Below, piece after piece: positions 1 to 6,671 of a stretch of 9,424 nt of DNA. Within the stretch, counting starts at the first letter, position 1; every line of letters begins with the position of its first letter. The translations under genes were made by a program, and so were the position numbers. Source of the stretch: UBA11889 sp002313255 (GTDB taxonomy: Bacteria; Pseudomonadota; Gammaproteobacteria; Pseudomonadales; Azotimanducaceae); NCBI GenBank assembly GCA_913045265.1, contig CAJWQX010000079.1:1-9424 (forward strand). Reading direction: 5' to 3'. The notes under the pieces were generated by a model, which had not been told where the DNA came from, made no database searches, and saw only the letters and a list, made by a program, of their open reading frames with translations.

Positions 1-233
1 CCGAGGATGTTCGCGGACTCCCACCCACGGTCATCAGCGTAAACGAGTGTGATCCACTTCGCGATGAAGGCATCAACTTTTATCGTTTGCTCTTAACCTC
101 CGGCGTCAAAGCCAACTGTAGGCAGGTGATGGGAACCATCCACGGTACCGAGATTTTCCCTATTAGCTGTCCAGAAATTAGCCGGGAAACGGGCCGCAGC
201 ATCGCCGATTTTTGTAAGGGAACGACCATGTGA
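1..233 (+). CDS. alpha/beta hydrolase (HSL/esterase-lipase family), C-terminal fragment
   Basis: This is the last 76 codons of a gene that enters from the left edge (frame beginning at base 3, TGA at 231-233). The fragment contains DPLRDEG, the block that carries the catalytic Asp in the hormone-sensitive-lipase branch of alpha/beta hydrolases (Asp is residue 17 of the fragment). Thirty residues later comes IHG with the catalytic His (residue 47), in the usual context of G-x-I-H-G followed by an aromatic-Pro pair. The serine nucleophile and oxyanion-hole HGG motif would lie outside the window. Family members are carboxylesterases or lipases acting on short acyl esters; the substrate cannot be read from this end. 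The gene converges on the creD-like gene with a 72-base gap in which I see no clear terminator hairpin. The family call is firm, the specific function open. Confidence 0.88.
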   Translation, partial: EDVRGLPPTVISVNECDPLRDEGINFYRLLLTSGVKANCRQVMGTIHGTEIFPISCPEISRETGRSIADFCKGTTM

Positions 234-305
234 TCGTGACTCTCGTCTTCGGAAAAATCACCAAAAGGCCCAAATCTGTATGGCGAAACCAGCTTCCCTA
301 AATCT

Positions 306-1634
306 TTAACTTTTCTCTTGGCTGACTAGATCAACATTCTGCCAATCCAATTTGGCGGTTAGCTGCATCAGTGCAAAAAGAGTCAACACGGAAACGATCG
401 TCACGATCAGACCAGTGATTCCTAGTCCCGAATCCGTCTGGTAAAAGAACGACCAGGAAAAGGCCACTAAATAAAGTAACTGAAGCGATGTGGCGACCAA
501 TGCATATTTTTGATCCTTCACTCGCCCCAAGTAACTAAACGTCAAAAAGCACGAAACCAACGAAGCGGTCGTAAATGCGAAGTGCATGGAAAGGTGATCT
601 GCAGCGTACGAAAACATCAAGTGAAACGACAAAAAGGTCGCCGCCAGAAACGCATAATGCATTGGATGCAGCCTATTTTTCGCCAGAATCCCAAAGATCG
701 TCACCACCACGAAAAAGAACAGCAATGATATCGGTGCGAAGAAGGAAATCCGGGAAGCAATATCGCCTGGATTCAGTTCTTCAGGAACGATCAAGCCTAG
801 GTTTTTACCCGTGACAGTTTTATCGAATAACCATTCGAATTCGCTACGCCCGTCTTCCTGGCGGAGGGTCGTATAGGGAACGGTTCGTTTCGGAAACTCG
901 TACTTGATGAAGTCAGTAGTTAACTTGAGATCGAAGTTGTCCAACCGGGTTAGTCGTGCTTTTTCAATACCGTCTGAACGTACCTCGTTCTCTCCCATGT
1001 TTTGTTGTTGTCCCAGATTCGATAACAAATAAAGAAAGTAGTCCGTCCCAGTCGTTTCGTATGAGAAATCGACCATCAATTTCCCATTTACGTATCTTGT
1101 CGTAGTCAGCTCGATCGGAGTGTTGGAAACTATCCTTGCGAGAGGCTCGACCGACGCACCATTGAGCTTGAATTCGATATTACGGAATATTGATTCGGAG
1201 GAACTTAAACCCGGAAGGAGAAACAACGTTTCAGAAAGAACGTCCTTCGGAATCGCTTCAACGTCGTATTCGTATTGCCCTCGATATTTCGCAAAAAATA
1301 CAGGGAACCATAAATTGCCCACCTTTTTTCGCTCTAAGGAAAGATCGACGGCCACATTGGAATCGGAGGGATCAACCGTTTCTCTTTCCTTAAACGAAGA
1401 AATTGTCTCAAGCCCGGCGACCTTGACCTTCCGCTCTCTGGTTCTTTCGTAATAGATGCGAGGTGGCGTAATGATGAGAGGACCGCCATACGAATTCTGA
1501 ACACGTTTACTTAGAAGGTCAGTTTGTCCTTCGGTTCTTCCCGCGTTCACGCTGCCAAGGATGACCCATGCAATCGTAAAACCGAGAAAAATAATTGCGA
1601 TCGCGGTTAACTGAGCGAGTTGTCTCAGCATCAT
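306..1634 (-). CDS. creD: CreD-family inner-membrane protein
   Basis: This 442-residue protein is close to the usual CreD length of about 450. It has one N-terminal membrane segment (residues 8-28), a large soluble, probably periplasmic, domain of about 265 residues, and five further hydrophobic segments at roughly 296-318, 325-343, 350-369, 376-396 and 403-424. Recognisable family blocks are VPYTTLRQEDGRSEFEW (252-268), SRISFFAPISLLFFF (294-308) and LHPMHYAFL (322-330). CreD belongs to the CreBC regulon in E. coli and affects envelope integrity and colicin E2 tolerance; its biochemical role is unknown. The start is the first of two consecutive ATG codons, preceded by AAAGGG at 1642-1647 with a 7-base spacer. 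No creB or creC gene lies alongside, so this copy is an orphan here. The family call is strong; the symbol is by homology only. Confidence 0.88.
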   Translation of the reverse strand: MMLRQLAQLTAIAIIFLGFTIAWVILGSVNAGRTEGQTDLLSKRVQNSYGGPLIITPPRIYYERTRERKVKVAGLETISSFKERETVDPSDSNVAVDLSLERKKVGNLWFPVFFAKYRGQYEYDVEAIPKDVLSETLFLLPGLSSSESIFRNIEFKLNGASVEPLARIVSNTPIELTTTRYVNGKLMVDFSYETTGTDYFLYLLSNLGQQQNMGENEVRSDGIEKARLTRLDNFDLKLTTDFIKYEFPKRTVPYTTLRQEDGRSEFEWLFDKTVTGKNLGLIVPEELNPGDIASRISFFAPISLLFFFVVVTIFGILAKNRLHPMHYAFLAATFLSFHLMFSYAADHLSMHFAFTTASLVSCFLTFSYLGRVKDQKYALVATSLQLLYLVAFSWSFFYQTDSGLGITGLIVTIVSVLTLFALMQLTAKLDWQNVDLVSQEKS

Positions 1635-1649
1635 TCAAAGGCCCTTTGT

Positions 1650-1907
1650 TTAGCGGACAACCGTCGCGAAAATACCTATGACGTAATAATACGGCCCGTC
1701 AGCGTTGCTCCGATAGCGTTCGGTCGACATCGCTTGATGAAAACCGTCCCCACACTCTACCGAAATACTCGGAATTGGATTCGTCAAATTTGTGCAATTC
1801 TCAGTGGCGACCGGATACACGCGGTCTCTTATCCATACGCAGAGCCAGAACCACCCCGCCGCAGATATCACGTTCCCTGACGGTGCGCATATCCTTAACT
1901 TTTTCAA
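1650..1907 (-). CDS. weak candidate small protein upstream of creD
   Basis: An 85-codon frame beginning at a TTG ends 15 bases before the creD start, a spacing that would suit a two-gene unit. A hydrophobic patch (residues 12-26, with WFWLCVW) follows a basic start, so it could be a secreted or membrane-anchored peptide. Against it: I recognise no family, the start is TTG, an in-frame TAG lies two codons upstream of that TTG, no good Shine-Dalgarno sequence is visible, and open frames on the other strand cover the same bases. It may be chance or the remnant of a gene. Kept only as a low-confidence candidate. Confidence 0.22.
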   Translation of the reverse strand: MKKLRICAPSGNVISAAGWFWLCVWIRDRVYPVATENCTNLTNPIPSISVECGDGFHQAMSTERYRSNADGPYYYVIGIFATVVR

Positions 1908-1998
1908 CTTCTGCTAGCACCGCAAAAAAATACCCCAGTGATCCTTTTCATCCGTTGGTGCAGTGGTTGTCCAACTTTTTGTGTAGAGCGATTTGCCA

Positions 1999-2017
1999 AG
2001 GGCCCCTTACCGGCCCT
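1999..2017. other. GC-rich 6-bp hairpin (AGGGCC / GGCCCT)
   Basis: A perfect inverted repeat, AGGGCC at 1999-2004 and GGCCCT at 2012-2017, encloses a 7-base loop. On the plus strand it is followed by a broken T-rich run (TTGTTTCC), so it could be a rho-independent terminator. No plus-strand gene ends just before it, however, and on the minus strand no T tract follows. It may be part of a leader or an untranslated RNA, or simply chance. Confidence 0.3.
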
Positions 2018-2208
2018 CGTTGTTTCCTTCTGAAAGACAAGAAAAAGAGCGACGGCACCTTTGACCGGTTCAATCAAGCGGCGTAAGTTTGAAGTGGCAG
2101 CCTGATGACAAGCGATAACTACCTGAAAAAACTACCTAAGGATGGTTCAACTCTCTATTGCGTGACGTGGCAAACAGCACCCGCGATAAGCAATGGAGCC
2201 CAATCTAA

Positions 2209-2394
2209 ATGAAACGACCGAGCAAAAAGACGACTTCAACGCAAGAGGAACCGACCCGCGCTTCCCTTCTCAAAGAGATACGAAAGCTCAATGACGGCCG
2301 ATTCAACGTGAAATCGCTATCACGGACCAACATCCGTAATTTGTCTTGGACGCTAGAACTGCTCCGACGAACTAAAGGTCGATCAAAGAAATAG
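2209..2394 (+). CDS. small basic protein of unknown function (61 aa)
   Basis: An ATG-started, 61-codon frame ending in TAG, with GGAG at 2195-2198 ten bases before the start. The product is strongly basic: Lys/Arg-rich at both ends, with KKTTSTQEEPTR near the N-terminus and RRTKGRSKK at the C-terminus. In between lie two likely amphipathic helices, at about residues 17-28 and 36-54, joined by DGRFNV. A helix pair with basic tails suits a nucleic-acid-binding or ribosome-associated small protein, but I recognise no named family and this is inference. It converges on pntB with a 53-base gap. Codon sense and composition look more protein-like than the frame on the opposite strand (2205-2441), which I leave out. 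Confidence 0.5.
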   Translation: MKRPSKKTTSTQEEPTRASLLKEIRKLNDGRFNVKSLSRTNIRNLSWTLELLRRTKGRSKK

Positions 2395-2447
2395 TTCACG
2401 GTCCAGGCCGAAGTCTCTGGGCAGATCGACCCAAATGACATAAGCGT

Positions 2448-3854
2448 TTAAAGACCACTCTCGCCTGTTAACTCTTTCACTAAATTGCCGATAACCACCT
2501 TGGCGTCACCAAACAGCATCCAGGTCTTCTCGTTGAAATAAAGGCCGTTATCGATACCGGCGAAGCCGGGGTTTTTCGAGCGTTTGATCGCGAAAATCGT
2601 TCGGGCTTTATCTGCGTCGATGATGGGCATCCCATAAATGGGGCTCGACTCATCGCTTCGGGCGGCAGGGTTCACGACGTCGTTCGCACCGACAACCAAG
2701 GCGACATCGCATTGCGGCATCTCGCCGTTTATTTCATCCATCTCCAGTAAACTGGTGTATGGAATATCAGCTTCCGCTAAGAGCACGTTCATGTGCCCAG
2801 GCATACGACCAGCCACTGGATGAATCGCGAATTTCACGTCAATTCCACGCTTCATCAGTTGGTCATAGAGTTCCCGAACCTTATGTTGTGCCTGCGCCAC
2901 CGCCATCCCATAGCCTGGAATGATGACTACCTGATTGGCTTGCTCCATGATCTGCGAAGCGCTTTCGATCGTATCTGCTCGGTATTCGCCTTGTTCGCCA
3001 CCCTCCTGGGGTGGAGCCACGGAACCGAATGCGCCAAACAAGACGTTCATGTAGGAACGATTCATCGCTCGGCACATGATGATCGATAGGATGAGTCCAC
3101 TTGCGCCATCCAGCGCGCCCGCTGTGATCAACAGTTTGTTTTCAAGCACGAACCCCATGGCCACGGCCGCTAGTCCCGCGTACGAGTTTAGAATGGCTAT
3201 GACGGTCGGCATGTCCGCGCCACCAATCGGGATGATCAGCAAGATACCGAACAGCAAAGCGATCACGACCACGCCACCGAACAACAGCGGGGCTATTTCG
3301 GATGTGGGATCGTTCACGAGCATCGCGCCCATACCAATCGCGGCGAGCAATAACAGCCCGTTAAAAATATTCTGTCCAAAGTAAGTTACGGGTCGCTGCG
3401 GGACCCAGTTGAGTTCCTGTAATTTACCGGCCGCGAACAAGCTTCCTGTAAACGTGATGAACCCGAGAATGACTTCGGCAATGATCGCAATCATGCGGAA
3501 AGTCGTCAGCGCCTCCGGACCGTCGCCCAGCCACGCAAAATACTTAGCAGTACCCACAAGGCCGGCGGCTAAACCGCCGAAGGCGTGCGATAGTGCGGTA
3601 CGCTGCGGGGCTGCGGTGAGCGAAACTCGAGACAATGGCCAACCAACCGCAATGCCTGCAAGTACCGCAAGCACCATCCAACCATGATTTTGGACAAAGG
3701 GTTGGAACCATGTTGCGGCCATACCAATCGCCATTGCCGACGCCCCAGCAATGACACCTCGACGCGCCGTCTTCGGATCGTTCATCCAATGCAACGAAAA
3801 AACGAACAGCGCGGTCGCCACCAGATAGAAAAGTTCTACGAAAGAAGGACTCAC
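2448..3854 (-). CDS. pntB: NAD(P) transhydrogenase subunit beta (proton-translocating)
   Basis: At 468 residues this matches the usual PntB length of about 460. The first 280 residues are mostly hydrophobic, the membrane domain II. From about residue 300 comes the NADP(H)-binding domain III, with PGYGMAVAQAQ (313-323), the HPVAGRMPGHMNVLLAE block (345-361), VGANDVVNPAA (388-398) and KRS near 424 followed by GFAG. His90 in ALSHAFGGLAA and Asn223 in ILNSYAGLAA sit where E. coli PntB has the proton-channel residues His91 and Asn222, so the proton path looks intact. The start is GTG; AGGA lies 9 bases upstream, overlapping the stop of pntAB, which ends 5 bases before. The enzyme moves hydride between NADH and NADP+, driven by the proton gradient, and so supplies NADPH. 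It is the last gene of the operon; no clear terminator is seen downstream. Confidence 0.96.
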   Translation of the reverse strand: MSPSFVELFYLVATALFVFSLHWMNDPKTARRGVIAGASAMAIGMAATWFQPFVQNHGWMVLAVLAGIAVGWPLSRVSLTAAPQRTALSHAFGGLAAGLVGTAKYFAWLGDGPEALTTFRMIAIIAEVILGFITFTGSLFAAGKLQELNWVPQRPVTYFGQNIFNGLLLLAAIGMGAMLVNDPTSEIAPLLFGGVVVIALLFGILLIIPIGGADMPTVIAILNSYAGLAAVAMGFVLENKLLITAGALDGASGLILSIIMCRAMNRSYMNVLFGAFGSVAPPQEGGEQGEYRADTIESASQIMEQANQVVIIPGYGMAVAQAQHKVRELYDQLMKRGIDVKFAIHPVAGRMPGHMNVLLAEADIPYTSLLEMDEINGEMPQCDVALVVGANDVVNPAARSDESSPIYGMPIIDADKARTIFAIKRSKNPGFAGIDNGLYFNEKTWMLFGDAKVVIGNLVKELTGESGL

Positions 3855-3859
3855 TGCCG

Positions 3860-4288
3860 TTAATCCTTCTTGAACATTTTCAGCATGCGGTCGGTAATCA
3901 AGAATCCGCTAACGATGTTAGTTACGGACGCAAAGAGAGCGATTAATCCAAGTACTCGAATTTCAATCGGGTAGTCGGGACCGGCCACCAGGATCGCACC
4001 AACCACCGCGATCGCTGAGATGGCATTGGTCAGTGACATCAGTGGCGTATACAGCAATCTCGAAACCCGCCGAATGACGCCCAAGCCAACAAACGTCGAC
4101 AACAAAAACACGAACACCATGCCCCAGTAGTCAACGTCTCCCGGGGCGTGTGAAGGTACTACCGCTGGACTCACCAACAGAGTCGCTGTGGTCGTGCTGT
4201 GAGCAGCCAGTGCGACGCCAATAATCGCTACGACAGTAGAAATCGCGACGATGACGGATCGAGGTAGATACTTTCCACTATCCTTCAT
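3860..4288 (-). CDS. pntAB: NAD(P) transhydrogenase subunit alpha 2 (membrane part)
   Basis: This 142-residue membrane protein is the separate alpha-2 subunit of three-gene transhydrogenases, fused to domain I in E. coli. Hydrophobic segments fall at about 10-29, 55-72, 84-103 and 109-130. Family blocks are TPLMSLTNAISAIAVVGAIL (81-100) and the C-terminal GFLITDRMLKMFKK. The first segment and its Thr/Ser-rich linker are less conserved. Its ATG overlaps the pntAA stop as ATGA, a sign of translational coupling. It forms part of the proton-conducting domain II together with PntB. Confidence 0.94.
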   Translation of the reverse strand: MKDSGKYLPRSVIVAISTVVAIIGVALAAHSTTTATLLVSPAVVPSHAPGDVDYWGMVFVFLLSTFVGLGVIRRVSRLLYTPLMSLTNAISAIAVVGAILVAGPDYPIEIRVLGLIALFASVTNIVSGFLITDRMLKMFKKD

Positions 4289-5454
4289 GGGTTAGAGCCC
4301 TCTTGATTCTCAGTGACCGCCTCGAGTGTTCGTTCATGAACGATTTCGCCGCCCCTAGTGATGAGACAACCCGCTTGAATATCGTCGTCTAGATCAAGCT
4401 GAAACTCGCCCTTCTCCGAAAAAGTCTCGAGAAAATTTGTCAGATTACGCGAGAACAGCAGACTCGCGTGGTCGGGCATGGTCGACGCCAAATTGAGAGG
4501 CGCAAGTATACGAACCCCGTACGCTTCAACAGTTTCTCCGGGCGATGACAGCTCGCAATTGCCGCCACCGTCGGCGGCAAGATCGACTAATACCGAGCCG
4601 GGACGCATCGACGCGACCATTTCAGCGGTCACCAACGTCGGCGCAAACACTCCACCGATCAGAGCCGTCGTGATCACAACGTCCGATTGCGCGACTTGGT
4701 CAACCAACATCTCCCGTTGACGCGACTGGTCTTCTGCCGAAAGTTCCTTTGCATAACCACCGCCAGCGGAAGCATCCTCGTTGAGTTCGATGCCGACGTA
4801 TTTACCACCCACACTTTCGATTTGTTCTTTCACTTCTGGACGAACGTCCGTAGCCGTAACCGAAGCGCCAAGTCGTTTTGCAGTCGCTAATGCTTGCAGT
4901 CCAGCGACCGCCGCCCCGATGACGAAGACTTTCGCCGGAAAGACTGTTCCCGCAGCTGAGCTCAGCATTGGGAAGTACTTCCCCAATTCAGCTGCCGCCA
5001 GCAGCACGCCCTTATAACCTCCAATGCTATTCATCGACGACAACGTGTCCATGGATTGTGCCCGCGTCGTTCGTGGAATCGCATCGGTCGAGAACGCATT
5101 TGCGCCACAATGGGCAAGCGATTCCATGTTACTCAAGTTTCTGAGCGGCATGAGGGAACCCAGCACGTAGGCGCCATCATTTATCCACGCTATTACGCTT
5201 CGCGAGTTATCGGCGTTGTTATCAGGAGGGTTCACCGTCAATAAAAATTCGGCCGAACGGACCAGATCTTCGGCAGAGGACTCAACGGTGGCTCCTGACT
5301 CCTGGTAGGCGTCGTCGGAATATCCGGCGCGCGCCCCCGCACCCGGTTCCACGCCCACCGTGAATCCGGCTTTAATCAACTTTTGACAAGACTCGGGAAC
5401 CAAGGCAACCCGACGTTCGAAGGGACGACTTTCCCGAAGCACCGCAATCTTCAC
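4285..5454 (-). CDS. pntAA: NAD(P) transhydrogenase subunit alpha 1 (soluble NAD(H)-binding domain I)
   Basis: A soluble protein of 389 residues from the GTG at 5454, close to R. rubrum PntAA (about 384), beginning VKIAVLRES like family members that start MKIA. A GTG seven codons upstream (5475) is also in frame, but GAGAGGG lies 8 bases before the 5454 GTG and the homology begins there. N-terminal half: AlaDH/PNT N-terminal domain with RRVALVPES and VEPGAGARAGYSD. Centre: the RAQSMDTLSS block (131-140). C-terminal half: Rossmann domain with VIGAAVAGLQALATAKRLGA, TATDVRPEVKEQ, then the mobile-loop region and VVITTALIGG. It binds NAD(H) and exchanges hydride with domain III of PntB. Odd point: the second Gly of the usual GxGxxG is Ala (GAAVAG). 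First gene of the operon. Confidence 0.95.
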   Translation of the reverse strand: MKIAVLRESRPFERRVALVPESCQKLIKAGFTVGVEPGAGARAGYSDDAYQESGATVESSAEDLVRSAEFLLTVNPPDNNADNSRSVIAWINDGAYVLGSLMPLRNLSNMESLAHCGANAFSTDAIPRTTRAQSMDTLSSMNSIGGYKGVLLAAAELGKYFPMLSSAAGTVFPAKVFVIGAAVAGLQALATAKRLGASVTATDVRPEVKEQIESVGGKYVGIELNEDASAGGGYAKELSAEDQSRQREMLVDQVAQSDVVITTALIGGVFAPTLVTAEMVASMRPGSVLVDLAADGGGNCELSSPGETVEAYGVRILAPLNLASTMPDHASLLFSRNLTNFLETFSEKGEFQLDLDDDIQAGCLITRGGEIVHERTLEAVTENQEGSNP

Positions 5455-5462
5455 CGCTGCTT

Positions 5463-5469
5463 CCCTCTC
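5463..5469 (-). promoter_or_regulatory. ribosome binding site deciding the pntAA start
   Basis: On the minus strand GAGAGGG is followed by an 8-base spacer and then GTG at 5454-5452. This favours the 5454 start over the in-frame upstream GTG at 5475, which would place this purine-rich run inside the coding sequence. Confidence 0.6.
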
Positions 5470-5497
5470 GTGCACCTTCGAGGGCGCAACCGCACGG

Positions 5498-5527
5498 AAT
5501 GTCCTTCAAATGGCACAGCGGTGTCAA
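5498..5527 (-). promoter_or_regulatory. possible promoter of the pnt operon
   Basis: A consensus-like -35 hexamer, TTGACA, reads on the minus strand at 5527-5522, about 70 bases before the pntAA start. The best -10 match, GACATT at 5503-5498 with an 18-base spacer, fits the consensus at only three of six positions. Position and orientation are right, but the sequence support is thin. Confidence 0.25.
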
Positions 5528-5746
5528 TACCAAAACGGGAAAAAAGACTCCGGCTTTATCCCGATAACCCTGTTCCACTCCTCCCAGCCCGACAAATCGT
5601 GTTGACGACGCGACGATCTCTCGTGGTTCTTATTAGCGATAGGCTCGCCATAGTGAATCTCTTGCACGAAATCCAATGTCTCGTGCTAGATCGCGCACAT
5701 CCGATCGATGCCTTCCACGGCGAAAAAGGCTACCAAATCCTTCAAT

Positions 5747-6116
5747 TTATCCGCTATGAACAACGTCTGGCTGATCGAGGTAGGAAACGTTCCCGTCCGG
5801 ATCGGCAAACATGGCCATAAAACCTCCCCACGGCTGGCGATCGGGCTTCATCGAAAACTCAACACCTCGATCAACCCATTCGGCATACGTCTGCTCAAGG
5901 TCGCCGGTACAAAACCCAACGCCGGTGTGGCGACCGGTAAGGTTGTCTTGAGACATACCCACGTCGGCCAAACCCAAGCGTATCGAGCCCGCATTAAACG
6001 ACGCATAACCATGTTCTTTGTCGGTGAATTATACTTCCAGTCCTACGATATCTCTATATAAATCAATACTTTGCGTTAGCTTTGACTCATATATATTCGC
6101 GTATGGATAGTGACAT
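5747..6116 (-). pseudogene. broken VOC (glyoxalase/bleomycin-resistance superfamily) gene
   Basis: Read leftward from about 6112, the frame gives VOC-type sequence: SIDLYRDIVGLEV, then an in-frame TAA (6031-6029), then FTDKEHGYASFNAGSIRLGL, GRHTGVGF, DLEQTYAEWVDRGVEF, QPWGGFMAMFADPDGN and YLDQ. Homology continues smoothly across the stop, so one domain is interrupted. Upstream, an in-frame TGA precedes the domain, and the only nearby ATG (6116-6114) is in another frame, so a frameshift near the start is likely too. The surviving open part is a 76-codon C-terminal piece from a TTG at 5977, only part of a normal VOC protein of about 120-130 residues and lacking the first strand and helix. VOC proteins are metal enzymes such as glyoxalases and dioxygenases; the substrate is unknown here. 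It lies between the pnt operon and the TPR operon, on the same strand as both. Confidence 0.75.
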
Positions 6117-6128
6117 CAACCATATATT

Positions 6129-6154
6129 CTCTCCCGGTTTGACCGAGGGAAGAG
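6129..6154 (-). terminator. imperfect hairpin after the TPR/secreted-protein unit
   Basis: Nine bases beyond the stop of the 6163-6669 gene, an imperfect inverted repeat pairs CTC-TCCC-GGT (6129-6138) with ACC-GGGA-GAG (6142-6154), with bulges of GA (6145-6146) and A (6151) and a 3-base loop: ten base pairs in all. No T run follows on the minus strand; the next bases are AATATATGG. This makes a classic rho-independent terminator uncertain, although the position fits one. Confidence 0.35.
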
Positions 6155-6162
6155 TATCCGTT

Positions 6163-6669
6163 TCATTCAGTGCTTTCGCCGACTTCCAGCCCCTCGGTTG
6201 CAGTCCGCGCGATTCTGCACACGCACCTGGTTTTCCTCGAGGTTTTAACCCTCGCCCAAATCAAACGCACATCGCCATCCATGCTGTAAAACTTTTGCGA
6301 TTTATCCTTTGTTTGATTATCAAGTACCCAGCTTTCTTCGAACGTACGGGTACGGGCTTCGCCATCCTCGCTGAGCGTCCGCATGCGTAGCGTATAAACG
6401 CCGTCAGATGATGGACAGTCGTCGTTCGCCACTTGACGACGGATCCGCACTCTATCGTTCATTTGCGTGTACGAAATTGAAAGTTCCGCATCGCAAAGGC
6501 CCGAAACCCTTTGCTGCGGTAGCGTCACCTTGGTTTTTATTTCGATTCCTTTCGCGGCCTTGGCAACCTTTTCTTCACCAAGAACCGTTTCCTTGAACGT
6601 TCCTCTCGCCCCATTTGCAGTCAGCGAAATACAGCTCAACAAAACGACAATACAGATCATCTTATTCAC
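6163..6669 (-). CDS. small secreted protein with four cysteines, unknown function
   Basis: A 168-residue protein starting at GTG, with GGAGG (6680-6676) 6 bases upstream; that site is made of the last codons of the TPR gene. Residues 1-20 form a clear signal peptide (basic MNK, hydrophobic ICIVVLLSCISL, then a TANGA-type cleavage region). The mature part is polar and probably beta-rich, with four Cys at 59, 85, 149 and 151 that could form two disulfides; the last two form the CVC motif near the C-terminus. I recognise no family. It starts 2 bases after the TPR gene's stop, so the two are surely co-transcribed and probably translationally coupled, which suggests a shared role outside the cytoplasm. 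A lipoprotein is unlikely: Cys6 and Cys13 lie within the hydrophobic core, with no convincing lipobox. Confidence 0.8.
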   Translation of the reverse strand: MNKMICIVVLLSCISLTANGARGTFKETVLGEEKVAKAAKGIEIKTKVTLPQQRVSGLCDAELSISYTQMNDRVRIRRQVANDDCPSSDGVYTLRMRTLSEDGEARTRTFEESWVLDNQTKDKSQKFYSMDGDVRLIWARVKTSRKTRCVCRIARTATEGLEVGESTE

Positions 6670-6671
6670 AT

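Larger units (their letters stand above)
1635..2208. other. gene-poor stretch between creD and the small basic gene
   Basis: About 570 bases without a confident gene. Apart from the doubtful 85-codon frame at 1650-1907, all six frames give only short open stretches of unlikely composition. A GC-rich perfect hairpin sits at 1999-2017. An 8-base direct repeat (AACTACCT) occurs at 2117-2124 and 2130-2137. No tRNA, rRNA, insertion-sequence end or riboswitch is recognised. Since creD reads leftward and the small gene reads rightward, the promoters for both should lie here, but I cannot pick out convincing -35/-10 pairs. Confidence 0.5.

Noticed and set aside
1775..2086. Plus-strand frame of 103 codons in the gene-poor stretch
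   Set aside because: It is low-complexity Ser/Arg/Pro-rich sequence with no Shine-Dalgarno sequence or homology, and it crosses the GC hairpin.
2117..2137. Two copies of AACTACCT 13 bases apart
   Set aside because: Only two short copies, not near a recognisable promoter; this can arise by chance and is no CRISPR or operator evidence.
2205..2441. Minus-strand frame of 78 codons
   Set aside because: Antisense to the small basic gene, with no homology or start signal; the plus-strand frame has the better start and composition.
5489..5522. Inverted repeat ACCGC...GCGGT before pntAA
   Set aside because: Only 5 base pairs around a 24-base loop; too weak for a riboswitch or terminator.
5524..5745. 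Minus-strand frame of about 73 codons with a single TAG at 5688-5686, directly after the VOC stop, looking vaguely protein-like
   Set aside because: There is no family, no start signal and one internal stop; an open stretch of this length with one stop is common by chance.
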